Assembly: GCA_007449985.2 (NCBI GenBank)
Contig: VIIQ02000088.1
Coordinates: forward strand, 344,836 to 408,835
DNA length: 64,000 nt
Reading direction: 5' to 3'
Source: Desmodesmus armatus
Taxonomy: Eukaryota > Chlorophyta > Chlorophyceae > Sphaeropleales > Scenedesmaceae
Positions within the stretch are counted from its first letter, which is position 1; each line of letters starts with the position of its first letter. Shown here one piece after another: positions 12,078 to 24,513 of this stretch. The position numbers and the translations under genes are program-made. Under the pieces are notes generated by a model. It had not been told where the DNA came from. It ran no database searches and saw only the letters and a program-made list of their open reading frames with translations.

Positions 12078-13057
12078 CATCTCGACCAGTCACTGCTGCA
12101 GCCCCACTGCCGCTGCTGCTGTTCGTGCTACTGTTGGTATCTGTGTCAGAGCCAGCGTCCAACTGGTCTGCCTAGTGCTGGTTGCTGACAAGGTGCTGGC
12201 TGCTGCAGCATGGCACGCTACCTTGGACCTGCACATGGCGCAGCACGGTGGATGCATGAGCAGCATGAAGAGCCCCAACGTGCATGTGCTACCATCAGAC
12301 AACAATCCAGCTCCTGACAAGGCATGTTTTTCAGCACCTGTGGCAACCAGGCAGGCATGCACACTGTGACAGGCTGTTGCTGTTGAGGGCAGACAGGCTC
12401 ACCGGCTGGACGTGCAGGGAGGCTGGGGTGGCGTTGAACTCAGAGTAAGACAAAGCACTGAATGGATGGCAGAAGGCGTCTGAGCTGAGCTGATAGGTCT
12501 TCTGCGATCGATCTTCTCCAAATTGCCAAGGCCAGCAGAAGCACAAGAAGCTATCGCAGATGGCTGGACGATGCTGGAATGCTGGTGGAGATTCACGGAA
12601 GGATCTTCTGCTTTACGCCCGATGGACATATCCGCTTCAAATTTCTGACAGCTGTACATCTTCTGACAGCTCCCTCACAACAACTGTTTGATTGCAGGCC
12701 ACATTTGTATGGCCACTCATGCTGCAGTGGATCAGGCAAGTTCCTTTCCAGCTTTTGGACCAGTCTCAAACGACCTGCACAGCATGCTGCAGCTCGTAAA
12801 ATCCCAGTAGCAGCAGCAGGTTTGCTGGCAGTTCTGGCCAGCAGCAATGAACCCTCACTGTCCAGCATCAGCTGTCACAAGAGTCCAGCATCTGTGCTGC
12901 ATCTGCCACACGTGTGCACACCCATTTCCGCCCTGTCTGCTCCCCACCCTTCAACGGCTTGTGCAAGCTTGTGCACCTCAGCACCATCATCACTTGTTAC
13001 ACAGTAAGTCAATTTGCACCACACGAAAGTCAACAGCCACTTGCAACCAAAAAGCAG
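12078..13057. other. Upstream region of the minus-strand gene; exons unresolved
   Basis: On the minus strand, about 12,600-12,401 reads SSDAFCHPFSALSYSEFNATPASLHVQP before a gtgagc donor, a plausible 5' exon. A possible further exon lies at about 12,332-12,250. No start codon can be chosen with confidence. Confidence 0.35.
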
Positions 13058-13066
13058 GCACTCATC
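13058..13066. repeat. Left target-site duplication
   Basis: GCACTCATC lies immediately outside the left inverted repeat and is repeated exactly at 26234-26242 outside the right one. Because of a shared base the true duplication may be counted as 8 or 9 bp. Confidence 0.85.
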
Positions 13067-13139
13067 AGCTAAGTCTCATGGTAACCAGTGCCAGTATAGG
13101 GTAGGGTACTATACCCATATATGGGAGGGTTGCGTACCA
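13067..13139 (+). repeat. Left terminal inverted repeat (73 bp)
   Basis: Begins AGCTAAGTCTCATGG and is the exact reverse complement of 26161-26233. It contains the 12-bp palindrome CCCATATATGGG and a GGGTAGGGTA motif, candidates for transposase binding. Confidence 0.92.
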
Positions 13140-13248
13140 CATACGGGGACAATACCAGAGGCCAGATACAAGCTGCAGGCGTGTCCCATGTGGGTGACAA
13201 GGGCTTTTCAAGTGGCATTGTTGGGATTTCCACTTGGCCAGCATCCCC

Positions 13249-13279
13249 CCCCCCCCCCCCCCGCCCCCCCCCCCCCCCC
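13249..13279. repeat. Poly-C tract
   Basis: About 30 nearly uninterrupted cytosines with one G, just inside the left end of the transposon. Length is likely variable. Confidence 0.9.
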
Positions 13280-13610
13280 AGCCCAGCTAGGGAGGCCCAG
13301 CCAGGCTCAGGCATCACAACATGATATGACATGGAAAACAATGCTGTTGGGCCTGAAAATTAGCTCCCGCAATCAGTCCACCTGTAGCCACATAAAGATC
13401 AGCCCATGACTCGGCGTGACTGGGCGTGACTGCCTGGCCTAGCTGCCTGGTCCTTGAAGCAGTGACAACTTACTGATTGAATGACGGGTAACCAATGAGA
13501 TCGTCGATAGTGAAGTCCTGCTCCCAGCCTTCCTGTCATCACATGGTTCCCAGCACTCCATCCCACTGCAGGTTAGTCAAACGGCAGATTAGTCATGCCG
13601 ATGAAACGAT

Positions 13611-14181
13611 ATGTCAAATGAATGCGGCCCACGAAAGATGTATGATATCAAACCCAGTAAACACCCTGCTGCATCTTCATCCAACAGCATCAATGCAATG
13701 AATGCTAAGATCCAGCTGAATTTCGTCACAGTAGAGCAGCAAGCAGCAAACATAGCAGAAGAGAACCGCAAACGACCTAGATCAAATCGAACTGGCCAGT
13801 TGCCGCCTGGGAGTCGCGGCAGTGGCCGGCCACGTCTGCATCAGTCAGATGATGGTGATGGCTGCAGCACAGCGGAGCCAGCAGGCCTGTCAGAGTGGGA
13901 GGAGCGCAACCAGGCAGCACAGCAGAACTGGGACAAGGCCAACGTGCAGAACCGGCAGCTGGCACAGCAGTACAGCTTTCGATGCCGACACCAGCAACCA
14001 CCAGCAGATTGATTCAGCACTACACTGTGCAACACAGTCAGTGGCAGCATCCCTTATCAGACACTCTTGCTGCTGCCTTATACATCAGCCTCCAGACAGG
14101 GAAGAGCTTGGGCAACAACTGGCAGCCCAGTTGCTGAACGCTGCCCAGCACCAGCCAGATCGACCAGCCGATCAGCAACAG

Positions 14182-14213
<32 letters not shown>

Positions 14214-17200
14214 ACGGCAGCAGCAGCAGCAGCAGCAACGGCAGCAGCAGCAGCAGCAGCAATGGCAGCAGCAGCAGCAGCAACGGCAGCAGCAGCAGCA
14301 GCAGGGCACTGCGGAAGCCCAGGAGCAAGATGATGTTGAACAGCCGGCTCAAATGCTCCTACAGATTGTCAGCATGCGACTGGTGGCATGCCATGTCCTG
14401 GGGGCCAGCTTTTGGCTGCCAGTCCCCACAGTGGGGTGTGCTTGCTGTGACAAGCAATGGGAGGTACAGGCAGCAGCAGCGGGCTTTTTTGGCAACGCTC
14501 CCGTGCAGCCTGGTGTTTGGTTCAGCACGCAGCTCTTGGACCTGTACACACCGATGTTTCAGTCTGGTCTGAGCGCCACTGCACTGGCGGAGGCCCTCAG
14601 CAAGGTGGCAGCAAGCGCAGACGTGTATGCCCCCTTGCTGCCCAAGCTGTCCAGTGCACTCCTACCCAATGATGACAGGTGGGTGCCAAGGCCGACTTTT
14701 CCCTGTGTGTGAGCCTTCATGCTGGCAGTGTCAGTGCCGGCAGCTGTAGCATGCATTGAGCATGTACGGGGACCATTACAGTGATAGCTGTAGCTGTGGT
14801 TGTGCATAGTTGTATGCTGTGTACTGTGGCCAAAGCCCGCTCCTAATCATGGGCCAACATTGGGCCATTGTGGCGCTCATCCTCTGTTGCTGCATCTACA
14901 GCATACACCTCTTTGTATACCAACGCCATAGGACTGGTCATCCACCGCCAACTTTCATGGGGCTCACATGCATCTCACGCCATGTACTCTCTGTCTTGTT
15001 CAGGCACCTCAGCGCTGCGTGGGAGCAGTGGCGGGCGGTGTGCGCAGCGTGGTGCAGCATAGCTGCTGTGGCAGCTGACATTGGGCGCTCACAGCTTGGT
15101 CCTGCGGCATGCTGATCTGGGTGTGCTGCGGTGCCTGGCCAGAGCACTGAAGATGGTGAGTCGGCCGGCGTATGCAGGGTGGTGGGTGGCGACTTATCAC
15201 AACAGCTGTGGCTGACATACAAGGTGTGCATGAAATGATGCTCATGCTGCTTTGCACTTTTGCTCTGATTGCATCAGGTGTGTGACGTCCTTCGGCACTT
15301 TACCCCTATCAGTCCAAGTGCCTTGTACACCTGTCATGCAGAGGCCCGATGGTTCTAACTCAGTGTGGCCACCTGTTGTGCAGGCTCCTTCCGTGTTGTG
15401 CCCCGCCATACGGCCCTGACCTGTTTGGGTGATGATGCTGAGGCTGTCGCCGCTGCGCAGCAGGTTGGTCTTCTACCAGGTGCGCACCGGCAATGCGCTG
15501 GTGGGCGGGACATTAGCGCACCAACCTCAGGGGGTCCAGCTTGCTGGTTACTGGGTCGCACCATGACTGACACTATTTTTCTGTGGTTGGTCATGAAGAT
15601 CATATCTGTGTGCATATCTGTGCATGCAGGGGATGTGGCCCTGCCTGCTGTTGGTGCTACGGGTAAGCCCTTCTTGTTCGCCGCAGCAACAGATGCGATG
15701 GTCAAGGCCAACCGCTACAAGTCAGCTGGCAAGAGCAGCGCAGTCAGCCGGGACAGTGAGCACATGTTCTTTGGGCAGCCACACCAGCAGCTGATGGAGT
15801 TGAATGCTGCCGGCCAACTTCCCCTCAGCGGCGCTTTCAACGCCACCAGCGGCGGTGTCAGCATGCAGGCTGGGGGTCCCACTGCTGCTGCAGCTGGTGC
15901 GGCAGCAGGGGACGATGCTGAGCTGGAGCTGGAAGCGCACATCGAGCATCAGTGCCACCCCCGGCTGTCGTGCGCGCGTGAAACGTCTGTCAACAACAGC
16001 ATCAGCGATGAGTGTGGTGTTGCAGGGGTCGTGTGCACCCATGGGCAGCCTCTCCTGGGGTGCATGCTGGCAATGCCGGCGCCAGAGCGCTTTTTGTACT
16101 TTGACCTGCTGGTGTCATACCTGCTGCACTTAGTCGAGCTGCAGGTGCTGTTCTTGGACACAGGGTGCACGTTTGCAGCGCACTGGCGGCTCCACATGTC
16201 TGGGCAACAACCGCCCACTCACATCAAAGTGCCGTGGTGGCATGGGCGGGGGCACGGCAGCGAGTGCTTCCTGCGCAACTCTGGGTTCTACTTGTCTGGT
16301 AAGTAGCATGCTGCAGGCTTGGCAGGCTCCACGTGAAGCCAAAGGGTGGCACTGCAGTAGTTCAGCGAATGGACTTCAGTAAGTATTTGTCTTCCATGCT
16401 GGCATATGTTTATGTGTGGCGTCACGGGGCACTTGCCTTTGTTGTAGTGAATGTACGCTGCTTGCGCTTATTTCTTGCTTGCTCAGGCTCAGGGCGCCGG
16501 GTTGGCGAGAATTGCGAGCATACGTGGGCTGCAGTGCGTGCCGTCACCAAGTTGACCCGCTACATGGGCAAGCGGCGCTACTTGGCAGCACTGGACACTG
16601 CCTTCCAGCTCCTGAGTGAAGACAAGTTGGAGGGCTTCATTGCCGCCATGGTGGCATCGCGTGCAGCATGCATCAAGAAGCTGGGTGAGCAAATGCATTG
16701 ATGCGGTGGAAGCACAGTACAGTGAGGGTTTCAGGGTGCTGCCCGTATGCCTTTGTGCGTGCCAGCAGTGCGTAGGTGATCCCTAATGATATAGCCACGC
16801 CCCTTGCTGTGGCAGACCAGACTTACTATGTGGTTTGGTTTGGATACTCTTAATGTAGTCTGACAAGGGTGAGTTTGCAACATGCAGTGTGTGCTCTGGG
16901 CTCACTTGCTGGTGTGTGTTGCTGCCTGGTGTGCTGTTTGACAGAGGAGACAAGCAAGCAGATCAAGACCTTGCTGGACTCCGCAGCCAACAAGGGCATC
17001 CCGGGGAAGGCCCTTATGGCAGCTGCCACAGCCAGCATGAGCAGCTCTGCTGATGGCACTGACAGCATGGCGCTGCAAGACAAGCAATTGGTGGGTTTTT
17101 GCCAGATTGCACTTCATCATTGGTGTTGCAAAAGTGTGTGCTTCCTGCAGTCTACTGCTAAAGGAGTGAAATGCATAGCAGCCGCGCTGGTCATGCTTTA

Positions 17201-18488
17201 CTGTATTGCAAGGCACTACCGTATGCAAGCGGGCCGTTGTTTTCTGTGGGTGTGCAGATGGAGTATGTCCGCTGCAGTGAGGAGCTGCGGGCATTGCAGG
17301 CATTGAAAGCTAACAGCAGCAGCTTTGCAGTGGCTTTGCCAAGCGCCGAAAGCCGCGCCCTGCAGTCGCGGGCGTTGGATGACAAGCTTACCAACAAGCT
17401 GGTGCAGCGGCTGGCAAAGCTGCAGGTGGACCTGCAGTACGACCAGCCCCTAGCACCTGATGACAGCCAGTACAAGCAGGGGCTAGCAGCAGTGCGTGAC
17501 CAGGAGGTGCGCAAGGCCCAGCGCGACATTGAACGCGATGTCGCGGCGCTGGGCAGCATCATGCAGGAGCGGCAGCAGTCTGGTGCTGCCAGCAACCTCA
17601 CTCGCAGCCAGCAAAACAGGGCCAAGCGCAAGCGCAAGCGCATCAGGCAGCTTGTTGACAGCATCGCTAGTTGGCAACAGCTTGACCTGCCCTCCAGCAC
17701 TGTCACACAGCAGTTGCCGGCCAGCTGGGGCGAGCAGGTGGTCAGCAATCTGCTGAAGGGCACCTTCCCCTGGAGGCAGACCTTGAGTGGCAACGTGCCT
17801 GCGGTGTTGGCTGAGCAGTTCAGGGAGGCATGCGCTGAGGTGCGAGGGGGAGGGGCGGGTTGTGGTGGGTTGTGGAATGTAGTGAACAGCTTAGGTGGAA
17901 CTTCACAACCACTGATCTATGACCGGCCACTTGCATCTCACAAATGGCGCGCTTGCGAAAGACTGCTTGAAAGCGCGATTTGACAAGTCTTGTTTGCAGC
18001 GGGGCGTTCAAGGCACATACTATTGCCATGCATACACCATCCAGTGCATGATGTCACTGCACTGCCACTCCAAGTGTTGTCCCTCCCGTTTGCATCTGTT
18101 GCGCTGTCTCGCACCCTCATCTTATTCCCTGCCGTTTGTATCTGTTGTGCTGTCTCGTACCCTCATCTTATTCCCTCAGGAGGCGCGCACGCTGGAGGAG
18201 CTGCAGCTACAGCGCATGGAGCGAGCGCGCGCTGTTGCTTACTTTGACTTCATGCAGCAGCAAGCAGCAGCACAAGCAGCAGCCATGCTAGTAGCAGTTG
18301 ATGAGCTGGAGGAGAGCATTGAGCAGCAGCTGTCTGCTGAGCCTGATCTTTGGAAGGTGGCAGTGAGCATGCAGGGGCAGGTAGAGGAGTTGGCTCAGCT
18401 GCGTGCTGAGCACACACTCATGTTGCGCTGGGCGCAGCGCTTTCAGTGTATGGGGCAGTGTGCAGCACAGCGCTTTGCATCCTTGTGA
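13611..18488 (+). CDS. KDZ-type transposase
   Basis: The N-terminal exon (from about 13,611) is charged. A polyGln tract follows, then a CxxC region (GCACCDKQW, then WFSTQLLDLYTPMFQ) typical of the zinc-binding part before KDZ catalytic domains. The RNase H-like core shows DAMVKANRYKSAG (near 15,695, first Asp), DECGVAGVVCTHG (near 16,006), LDTGCTFAAHW (near 16,155), WWHGRGHGSEC (near 16,234) and GRRVGENCEHTW (near 16,495, acidic Glu), the usual KDZ order. Well-phased exons: to 16298, about 16487-16684, 16945-17090, 17258-17839 and 18180-18488. The C-terminal exons are coiled coil with a basic NRAKRKRKRIRQL patch. It should cut and paste DNA at the 73-bp inverted repeats. The exon starting near 15,003 meets TGA at 15113-15115 if read straight on, so an unseen splice or a lesion is there. 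Confidence 0.85.
18086..18176 (+). repeat. 46-bp duplication of an intron's acceptor tract
   Basis: The pyrimidine-rich stretch CCGTTTGCATCTGTTG to CATCTTATTCCCT occurs twice head to tail (18086-18130 and 18131-18176) just before the CAG acceptor of the last transposase exon. The copies differ at a few positions. Confidence 0.85.
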
Positions 18489-21400
18489 TGCAGGTCACAT
18501 ACTGACCATTGCTGGGTGTTTTTTCAACACCTTTGTCTGCATCTGGTGGAATGTGATTGGGGTGTTGATGCGCTGTGTCTTTTTCACTTGTGCCCCTACC
18601 ACTCAACTTGTACACTCGCGGACGCCACTAGGGCAACACCTGGCAGACTCAGCTCAGATTTCACACCATGTGCCACCTGAATTGAGTGTTCAATGCTTGC
18701 GCCTTGTTTCACACCATGTGCCACCTGAATTGAGTGTTCAAAGCTTGCGCCTTGCAACATGATTCACACACACACACTGAGAGAGAGGGAGAGGAGAGAT
18801 GAGCATGCCCCGACCGTGCCCCTTACGGCAGCTGTCCATGGGCAGTGTTTGTGTTCTGCAAGTCGGCAGGCGCAATGTGGAAACAACCAGACCTGCCATG
18901 TGTGCATTTGAGTAGCCAAACAACAGTCTGCAGTTAATGCCGGCTCCCCGCCAACTAGGGCGAGCGGCATGTTGGGTGCCAGCAGCGGCACAAGCATTGC
19001 GTAATCATCACAAGCAGCACACTTCAAGCTGACAGAAGGCCACCAGGTTTGCATGGTCTCAAACTAGACATCCTTAGACAGCCAAAAGACTGGATCTACA
19101 AATGGCTGCTGCAACTCATTGTTGAGCTGGCGAGGCAAGCACTGATGTTGAAAGCATTGCAGGCAAGCATAGCACTACCGCCCGGGCTGCTGGTTTGTGG
19201 CAATCGCATGGTGACTGCTGGGGTTGGCATGAGCACCTGAACTTGCAGTCAGTCCTGCATTGAGCCATGCCATACAACCACGACGCTGCACGCCTGGTTG
19301 TTGTGTGTGTCACCAGTGACTAGATCGCACTGAAAGCTGGTCTGTCCTAGCAGCCAAATCTAGGATAGGCTGCTGAGCAGACTCTATCAGCAGGCTGCTG
19401 TTGCTTGATTCAGGTGACACCTTTGAAAGGCACATCTACTCCATCCCCACAGGGTAGCGCGCACGGCAAGCAAACAAGGGAAACACCTTCGAACCTCCCG
19501 CACATCCGCTGCACACACTGCAAGTGAGTGCACAAGGGCATTGGCCTCATGCCAGGACCCACCCACTTGTCACACTGCACTCAGTGCAGCACGGTGCTGC
19601 CACCCAGGCCAACTTCCAGTGTATGGTGACGTAACGCACAGGTACAGCGCATTGCCTGGAAGTTGACATATGCCAACTGCCGCAGCAACAATACTCATGC
19701 CCATAACACAGTATGCGTCTTGGTTCTTGTGTGCAGTCAGGGTCACCTTGAATGCGGCTGCCATGTCACACCGTGACTCTATTGAAGAGAGCCTCTTGGC
19801 AAGATGATAGTGGCAGAAACATAGCACACAACGCAGCGCAGGGCCTCCCACTGACAACGAAACAGCGCTATGATGACATTGTGATAGTGGCCTTGCAATG
19901 ATTGATACTACGCAGTGCGCATGTGCAACCCTTGTGAGTGTTTCCCACCACGCTTGCATGGTCTTGGTGCCATGCCAAGTGTCAGGCTGAGGCTGTTGTA
20001 ACCTGCCATGCACCTGCTATGACTGAGATGTACACCCATCAGCCCTGGTCAAGCCATCCACTGGTGGCACCAGCAGCAGACACAGGTACTGAAGCCGCAC
20101 AACGAGCTTATGCAACAACTCTCATAAGCAGCAGCAAAATGCATCGACTACTGCATGTTGTGGGATGGCAAGACTGCCGCCAGCGTCTGCCAAACCTGCC
20201 GCACGCACACTGTGAAGAGTTGTGGCAAGCAACATGGTGAAAGCTCCAGCCAAGGGATGGTTTTCACTGACACACTCATGGACAAACTGTGCTGCTGTTG
20301 TTGTGGATGATTGCTGTCAACTTGTGCAAGCTTGAGGGACACAGAAACATGCAGCAAGCAAGAGCCGCGATCCTTTGCGCCCCCACCATCTATCACAGTA
20401 GCTGTTGGCAACCCATACACAAGGTTCAGGCGTTTGCACTGGAAAACATGCAGGCAGCTCATGCTGCAGCCTTTGTCGCTGGTTGCCTTCATCATATGCA
20501 TGCCCAGGGACAACAAAACCACAGCGACTGAGAGCTGCAGCCCCTTGCGCCCCCTACTATCTGTCACAGCAACTGTTGAAACCCAACACGATGGTCGAGG
20601 CAGTTGCACTGGAAAACATGCAGGCCGCTCATGCTGCAACCTTTGTCACTGGTTGCTATCAACTTATGCATGCCCTGAAACAACAAAAAAGAAGTGACCG
20701 AGAGCTGCAGCCCCTTGCACCCCCTTAAACCTGTCACAGTAATGTTAGTGACTCCAACACAATGGTCAAGACAATTGCACTGGAAAACATGCAGGCAGCT
20801 CGTGCTGCAGCCTTTGTCACTGGTTACCTTCATCTTATGCATGCCTAGGGACAACAAAAACACAGCGACCGAGAGCTGCAGCCCCTTGCGCCCCGTTTTA
20901 TCTGTCACAGCAACTGTTGGCAACCCCAACACGATGGTCAAGGCAGTTGCACTGGAAAACATGCAGGCAGCTCATGCTGCAACCTTTGTCACTGGTTGCT
21001 ATCAACTTATTCATGCCCAGGAACAACAAAAATGCAGCGACCGGGAGCTGTAGCCCCTTGCATTCCCATCACAGTAAGTGTGGGCGACCCCAACACAATG
21101 GTCAAGGCAGTTGCACTGAAGACGACATAACCAGCTGGTGCAGCAGCCTTCTGCTGATTGCCAACAAACTATGCATGTCAAGGGACACCACAACTGCATC
21201 GAGCAAGAGCTCCTTGTATGGGCAGCATCAGCTTATGCATGTGTACCAGTACAGTACTTGCCAGTACCTGGTGGTACTGCTGCACATGTTGTCCTTGACT
21301 GCTCTGAGTTCTCACACAGGTAAAATCCATCATACAGAAAGGCTGCACAAACCGTTTAGTGTGTATTCTTTGTCAGTCAAACCCTCCTTGCGATGCTGGG

Positions 21401-22763
21401 TTTCTGCGATGTGTGGTGAGAAGGGAGCACCAACTAGCCTAGAACTTTGACACACGCTCTAGTGGACGCGAGTTCCTTATAATGACAAAGTGCAAGCGGT
21501 TTTGAAGAAGATCTCTCAGATGTCCCTCAATGCTGCCAAGGCTGATGGCAGAGGCACATTTGCGCCATGCATGTATATGAGATTTAGCTTTTGAAGGCGC
21601 CTTGTGTTCGATTTTAGTCTTTCATGCCGCGCTTCGGCAGTTTTGCTGAGGGTCACCCTTGATCACGCTGTACAGCAGTACATGAACTGCTTCTATGGCG
21701 CCCAAGTAGTCTACAAATATCTTATTTGAAGCTTGAGGAAGGTTTCAACCCCGTCCTGTCCTGCTGTCAAGCTGTTGTTGGGTTGGTTGCTCCCCCTCCC
21801 TGATGCCATCAGCTGTCACAACGCTAGTCGGTCTGTTCGGAAACCTGTGTTGTGCTGCTCTCACAAAGCAAGGTTGTGCTGGGGCGGCATCATTACCAGC
21901 ACTTGCATGTTGTCATAGCGTGCTTGTACTCGCTGCAGTAGCTGACACACCCACAACCACCACAAATGTGCTGCCATCAAGCCCTTGACACCACATCCAT
22001 CAGTGTGGCAACAACAAGTCATGGGAGCCTGCATCACTGGTAATACTAACAGTACATATCTGTGCCACTGCAATGGTTGCACTTCCCCAAGCAGCAACCA
22101 TGCTGGAGGCCGTGCACACCAGCTGCAAGGTCAAAGCTGGCATACCTGTTGTCAGCTATGCGGATTGGCCAGGGGTACAAGAGTTCATCATGTACACCTG
22201 AGCATGTGCCAGATAGAAGTCTGCGGCAAGCTGCCCCACCCTGGACAAAAGTGTGCTGCTAGCAGTAGTACGACTCCCTTGCATGCTGCAAACATGCCCC
22301 CCCTCCCTTCCAGCACACCACAGGTTTCATAGGGATGCAACAACAGTTACAGAAATTGGCTCAGCAAAAGCTGAGCAACCCACAAGGGAGCCAGAGGCTC
22401 ATGGGGGAACTGAAACAAACCCATCTTGTTCAAAGCAGCAACTCAGCTCCACAACTTCCAAATGTTGGCAGGGCGGGGCAAAAAACAAGCACACTGCAAG
22501 ATACATCGCGCTGTAAACAAGGAGTTTACAGTGTGCACTGTGGTTGCCATGCCATTGCCACCCCTAGTCAGATCAGCCCACTAGCATCCATACAAAACAA
22601 TGTGCCCCTCCATTCCCAACAGCTCATGTATGATGGCTGCTGGCTGCTGCTTGGCTGCTAAAGCCCTGGTGGTGCAGTAGCTGGTGATAGCGTGTGGCTA
22701 CACAACACAGACTGCTCTGACCAGGCACTGCTCAAAACCGCTGCCACGACTAAACTGCATAAT
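18489..22763. other. Non-coding interior of the KDZ element
   Basis: Between the convergent transposase and accessory genes I find no splice-joined coding. It holds a 50-bp direct duplication (18660-18707 and 18710-18757, both with CACCATGTGCCACCTGAATT) and the 171-bp tandem array. The rest is of unknown function. Confidence 0.55.
20300..21130. repeat. Tandem array of about 171-bp units, roughly five copies
   Basis: The motif ACTGGAAAACATGCAGG recurs near 20438, 20608, 20779 and 20951, with a diverged copy near 21111, giving a period of 170-172 bp. Each unit also has GAGAGCTGCAGCCCCTTG and CTTTGTC(A/G)CTGGTTG. Since 171 is divisible by three, reading frames stay open through several units on both strands. 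I do not think this is coding. Confidence 0.85.
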
Positions 22764-24495
22764 TCAAGGCTTGTTGATGATACCGTAGGTGCCCATGATC
22801 GAGAAGGCAGCCAACAGCCTGCGTGTGGTGCTGGCTGCAGCACTGACGATCAACCCCCCAACAGCAAGGCTGTTGGCAAACTCCAAGTCCTCCTTCAGCT
22901 CCTGCAGGGCGGCAGCCTCCCTTGTCTGAGACACCCTTCTGTCCAGCTCCTGCACCAGCTCCATGCTGGCTGCACTCTGTAGGTGCATTGCAATTGAAAG
23001 GCAGCAACACGCCAGCAGCTGTAAGCGCACACGTGACAATACTGAAGCTAGCACTTTTTTGGGGTAGGGAGGCGCCACCCAACTGGTAGTCCCCAAGGGT
23101 GCCACAGTGCGCAAAACACCAACAGTCCCTGTCGTTTCTGCCCACCAGAAGGCCCTGACTGCCTGATGTAGTATAGGTCATGAAGCCAGGTTGGTGACGG
23201 CTGTTGGGAATGCCACCCAGCTTGCTTTTGCATGCTCACCACACCAAGACAACAGCTGGAAACTGACAACAATAGAAGTGACACTGCCTTGGACACAGTG
23301 TTGTCATTCCACATGTCCATCTTACCTTGTCCTTCCCACGCAGTCCCAGTGCCTTAACCATCTGCTTCTGCCAGTCACTACGCGCATCTGGCATGTCTGC
23401 TGGCAGTGCTGCCTTGCGTTTGCGAGTCTTCTGTGTGGGGGGTGGGGCAGCCTCCTCCTCGTCATCATCACCTGCTGCTGCAAACGTGGCTGCGGCAACG
23501 TTCGCCCTTGCTGCTGCACGATGCGGCCTGCTGGCGTTGGTTTGTTTTGAAGCTGCAGCTGTGGCTTTGCTGGTGCTGGAGCCTGCGCCAGGCTTGCCTG
23601 CTGTGGCCGCAGCTACACCCTCCCACACCTCCGCCTCAGCTGCTGGCGGTGGGTCATCAGACACCAGTGCCCCAGATTTTGCCAAACTGAAGGCTGTAGC
23701 TGCGTCCTGCTGCTGCTGGTGCTGCTGCTCCTGCTGAGCACCATGTGTGTCTGGGGCACGAGGTTCTTGTGGCTGCTCTCTGTCAATGATGCCTGCAGAC
23801 ATTAGACCCGCACCGCAACAGCGTCTGGGTTGAGGTTCTCTGAATATGCATTGGCATCGCACACGCTGCGGCGTGAGGCTGCACTCCAAGTGCAGTCGAA
23901 TGAACGGCAAGCTCGCTTTTACGTGCAACGTGCCCAACACCAACAGCTTGTCCCTGCAGCTGACTGCCCCCAGTGGCCAGTGGGTGCGGACAGCAGCATG
24001 GCAGCACCAGGAATGGACCTGCCAGATGACAGTTGCATCGACCCACCTGCTGCCCTGCACTCCGCCAGAGACTTTCTCACTGCACGCCTGAAGACACGAG
24101 CAAGTCGGCCGTTGTACATGCCTGTGGCATTCTCGACCATCACATACACCTCCCGCGCCTCCATGGGCTCAACTTCCAATGCGACAACCTCAGCCACAGC
24201 ACTGCTGATATCAGCGTCACGGCCTGCGCATCACACAAGAGGCAGCAACGTTGCAAGGTGCTGTTGGAGTGTCCAGCCTTGGCGTTCGACACGGTTCCCC
24301 CTGCTGTTCTCAGTTGCTGCACATGTTGCAGGGCGACAAGGGCCCATCCACATCGCTGAGAGCTGGATGTTGCAATGCACTGATGTCATGTCACAAGCTG
24401 CCCATGGAGTTGGTTAGAGGTCAGTCACTCTTGAGCATGAGCTGCCTGCAGTTGCACTTGACGCACAGCCGTGTGTATGGCAACTTGCCTGTGAA
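22764..24495 (-). CDS. Transposon accessory gene 2 (unknown function, zinc-knuckle-like start, acidic/basic middle, coiled-coil end)
   Basis: Minus-strand exons read as: about 24490-24422 (TGKLPYTRLCVKCNCRQLML), about 24.23-24.06 kb (EVVALEVEPMEAREVYVMVENATG within it), about 24.0-23.326 kb, and 22976-22764. The last junction is in phase (LRGKDK then SAASMELVQELDRRV). The third exon has KLLVLGTLHVKASLPF and RCQCIF, then Gln, Ala and acidic DDDEEEAAP with KTRKRKA. The last exon is a coiled coil followed by a hydrophobic Gly/Ala-rich end. Cys pairs and a possible beta fold could fit a DNA-binding accessory protein, but I recognise no family. It lies inside the inverted repeats, so it is cargo or part of the transposition machinery. 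Confidence 0.5.
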
Positions 24496-24513
24496 GTAAC
24501 CATCCAATGCATC

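Noticed and set aside
18660..18757. 50-bp direct repeat as a nested transposon's target duplication
   Set aside because: The copies are almost adjacent, with nothing between them, so it is a simple tandem duplication.
20300..21130. CRISPR array or centromeric satellite
   Set aside because: The units are head-to-tail 171-bp repeats without unique spacers, in a eukaryotic transposon; similarity to the alpha-satellite length is coincidence, and five copies do not make a centromere.
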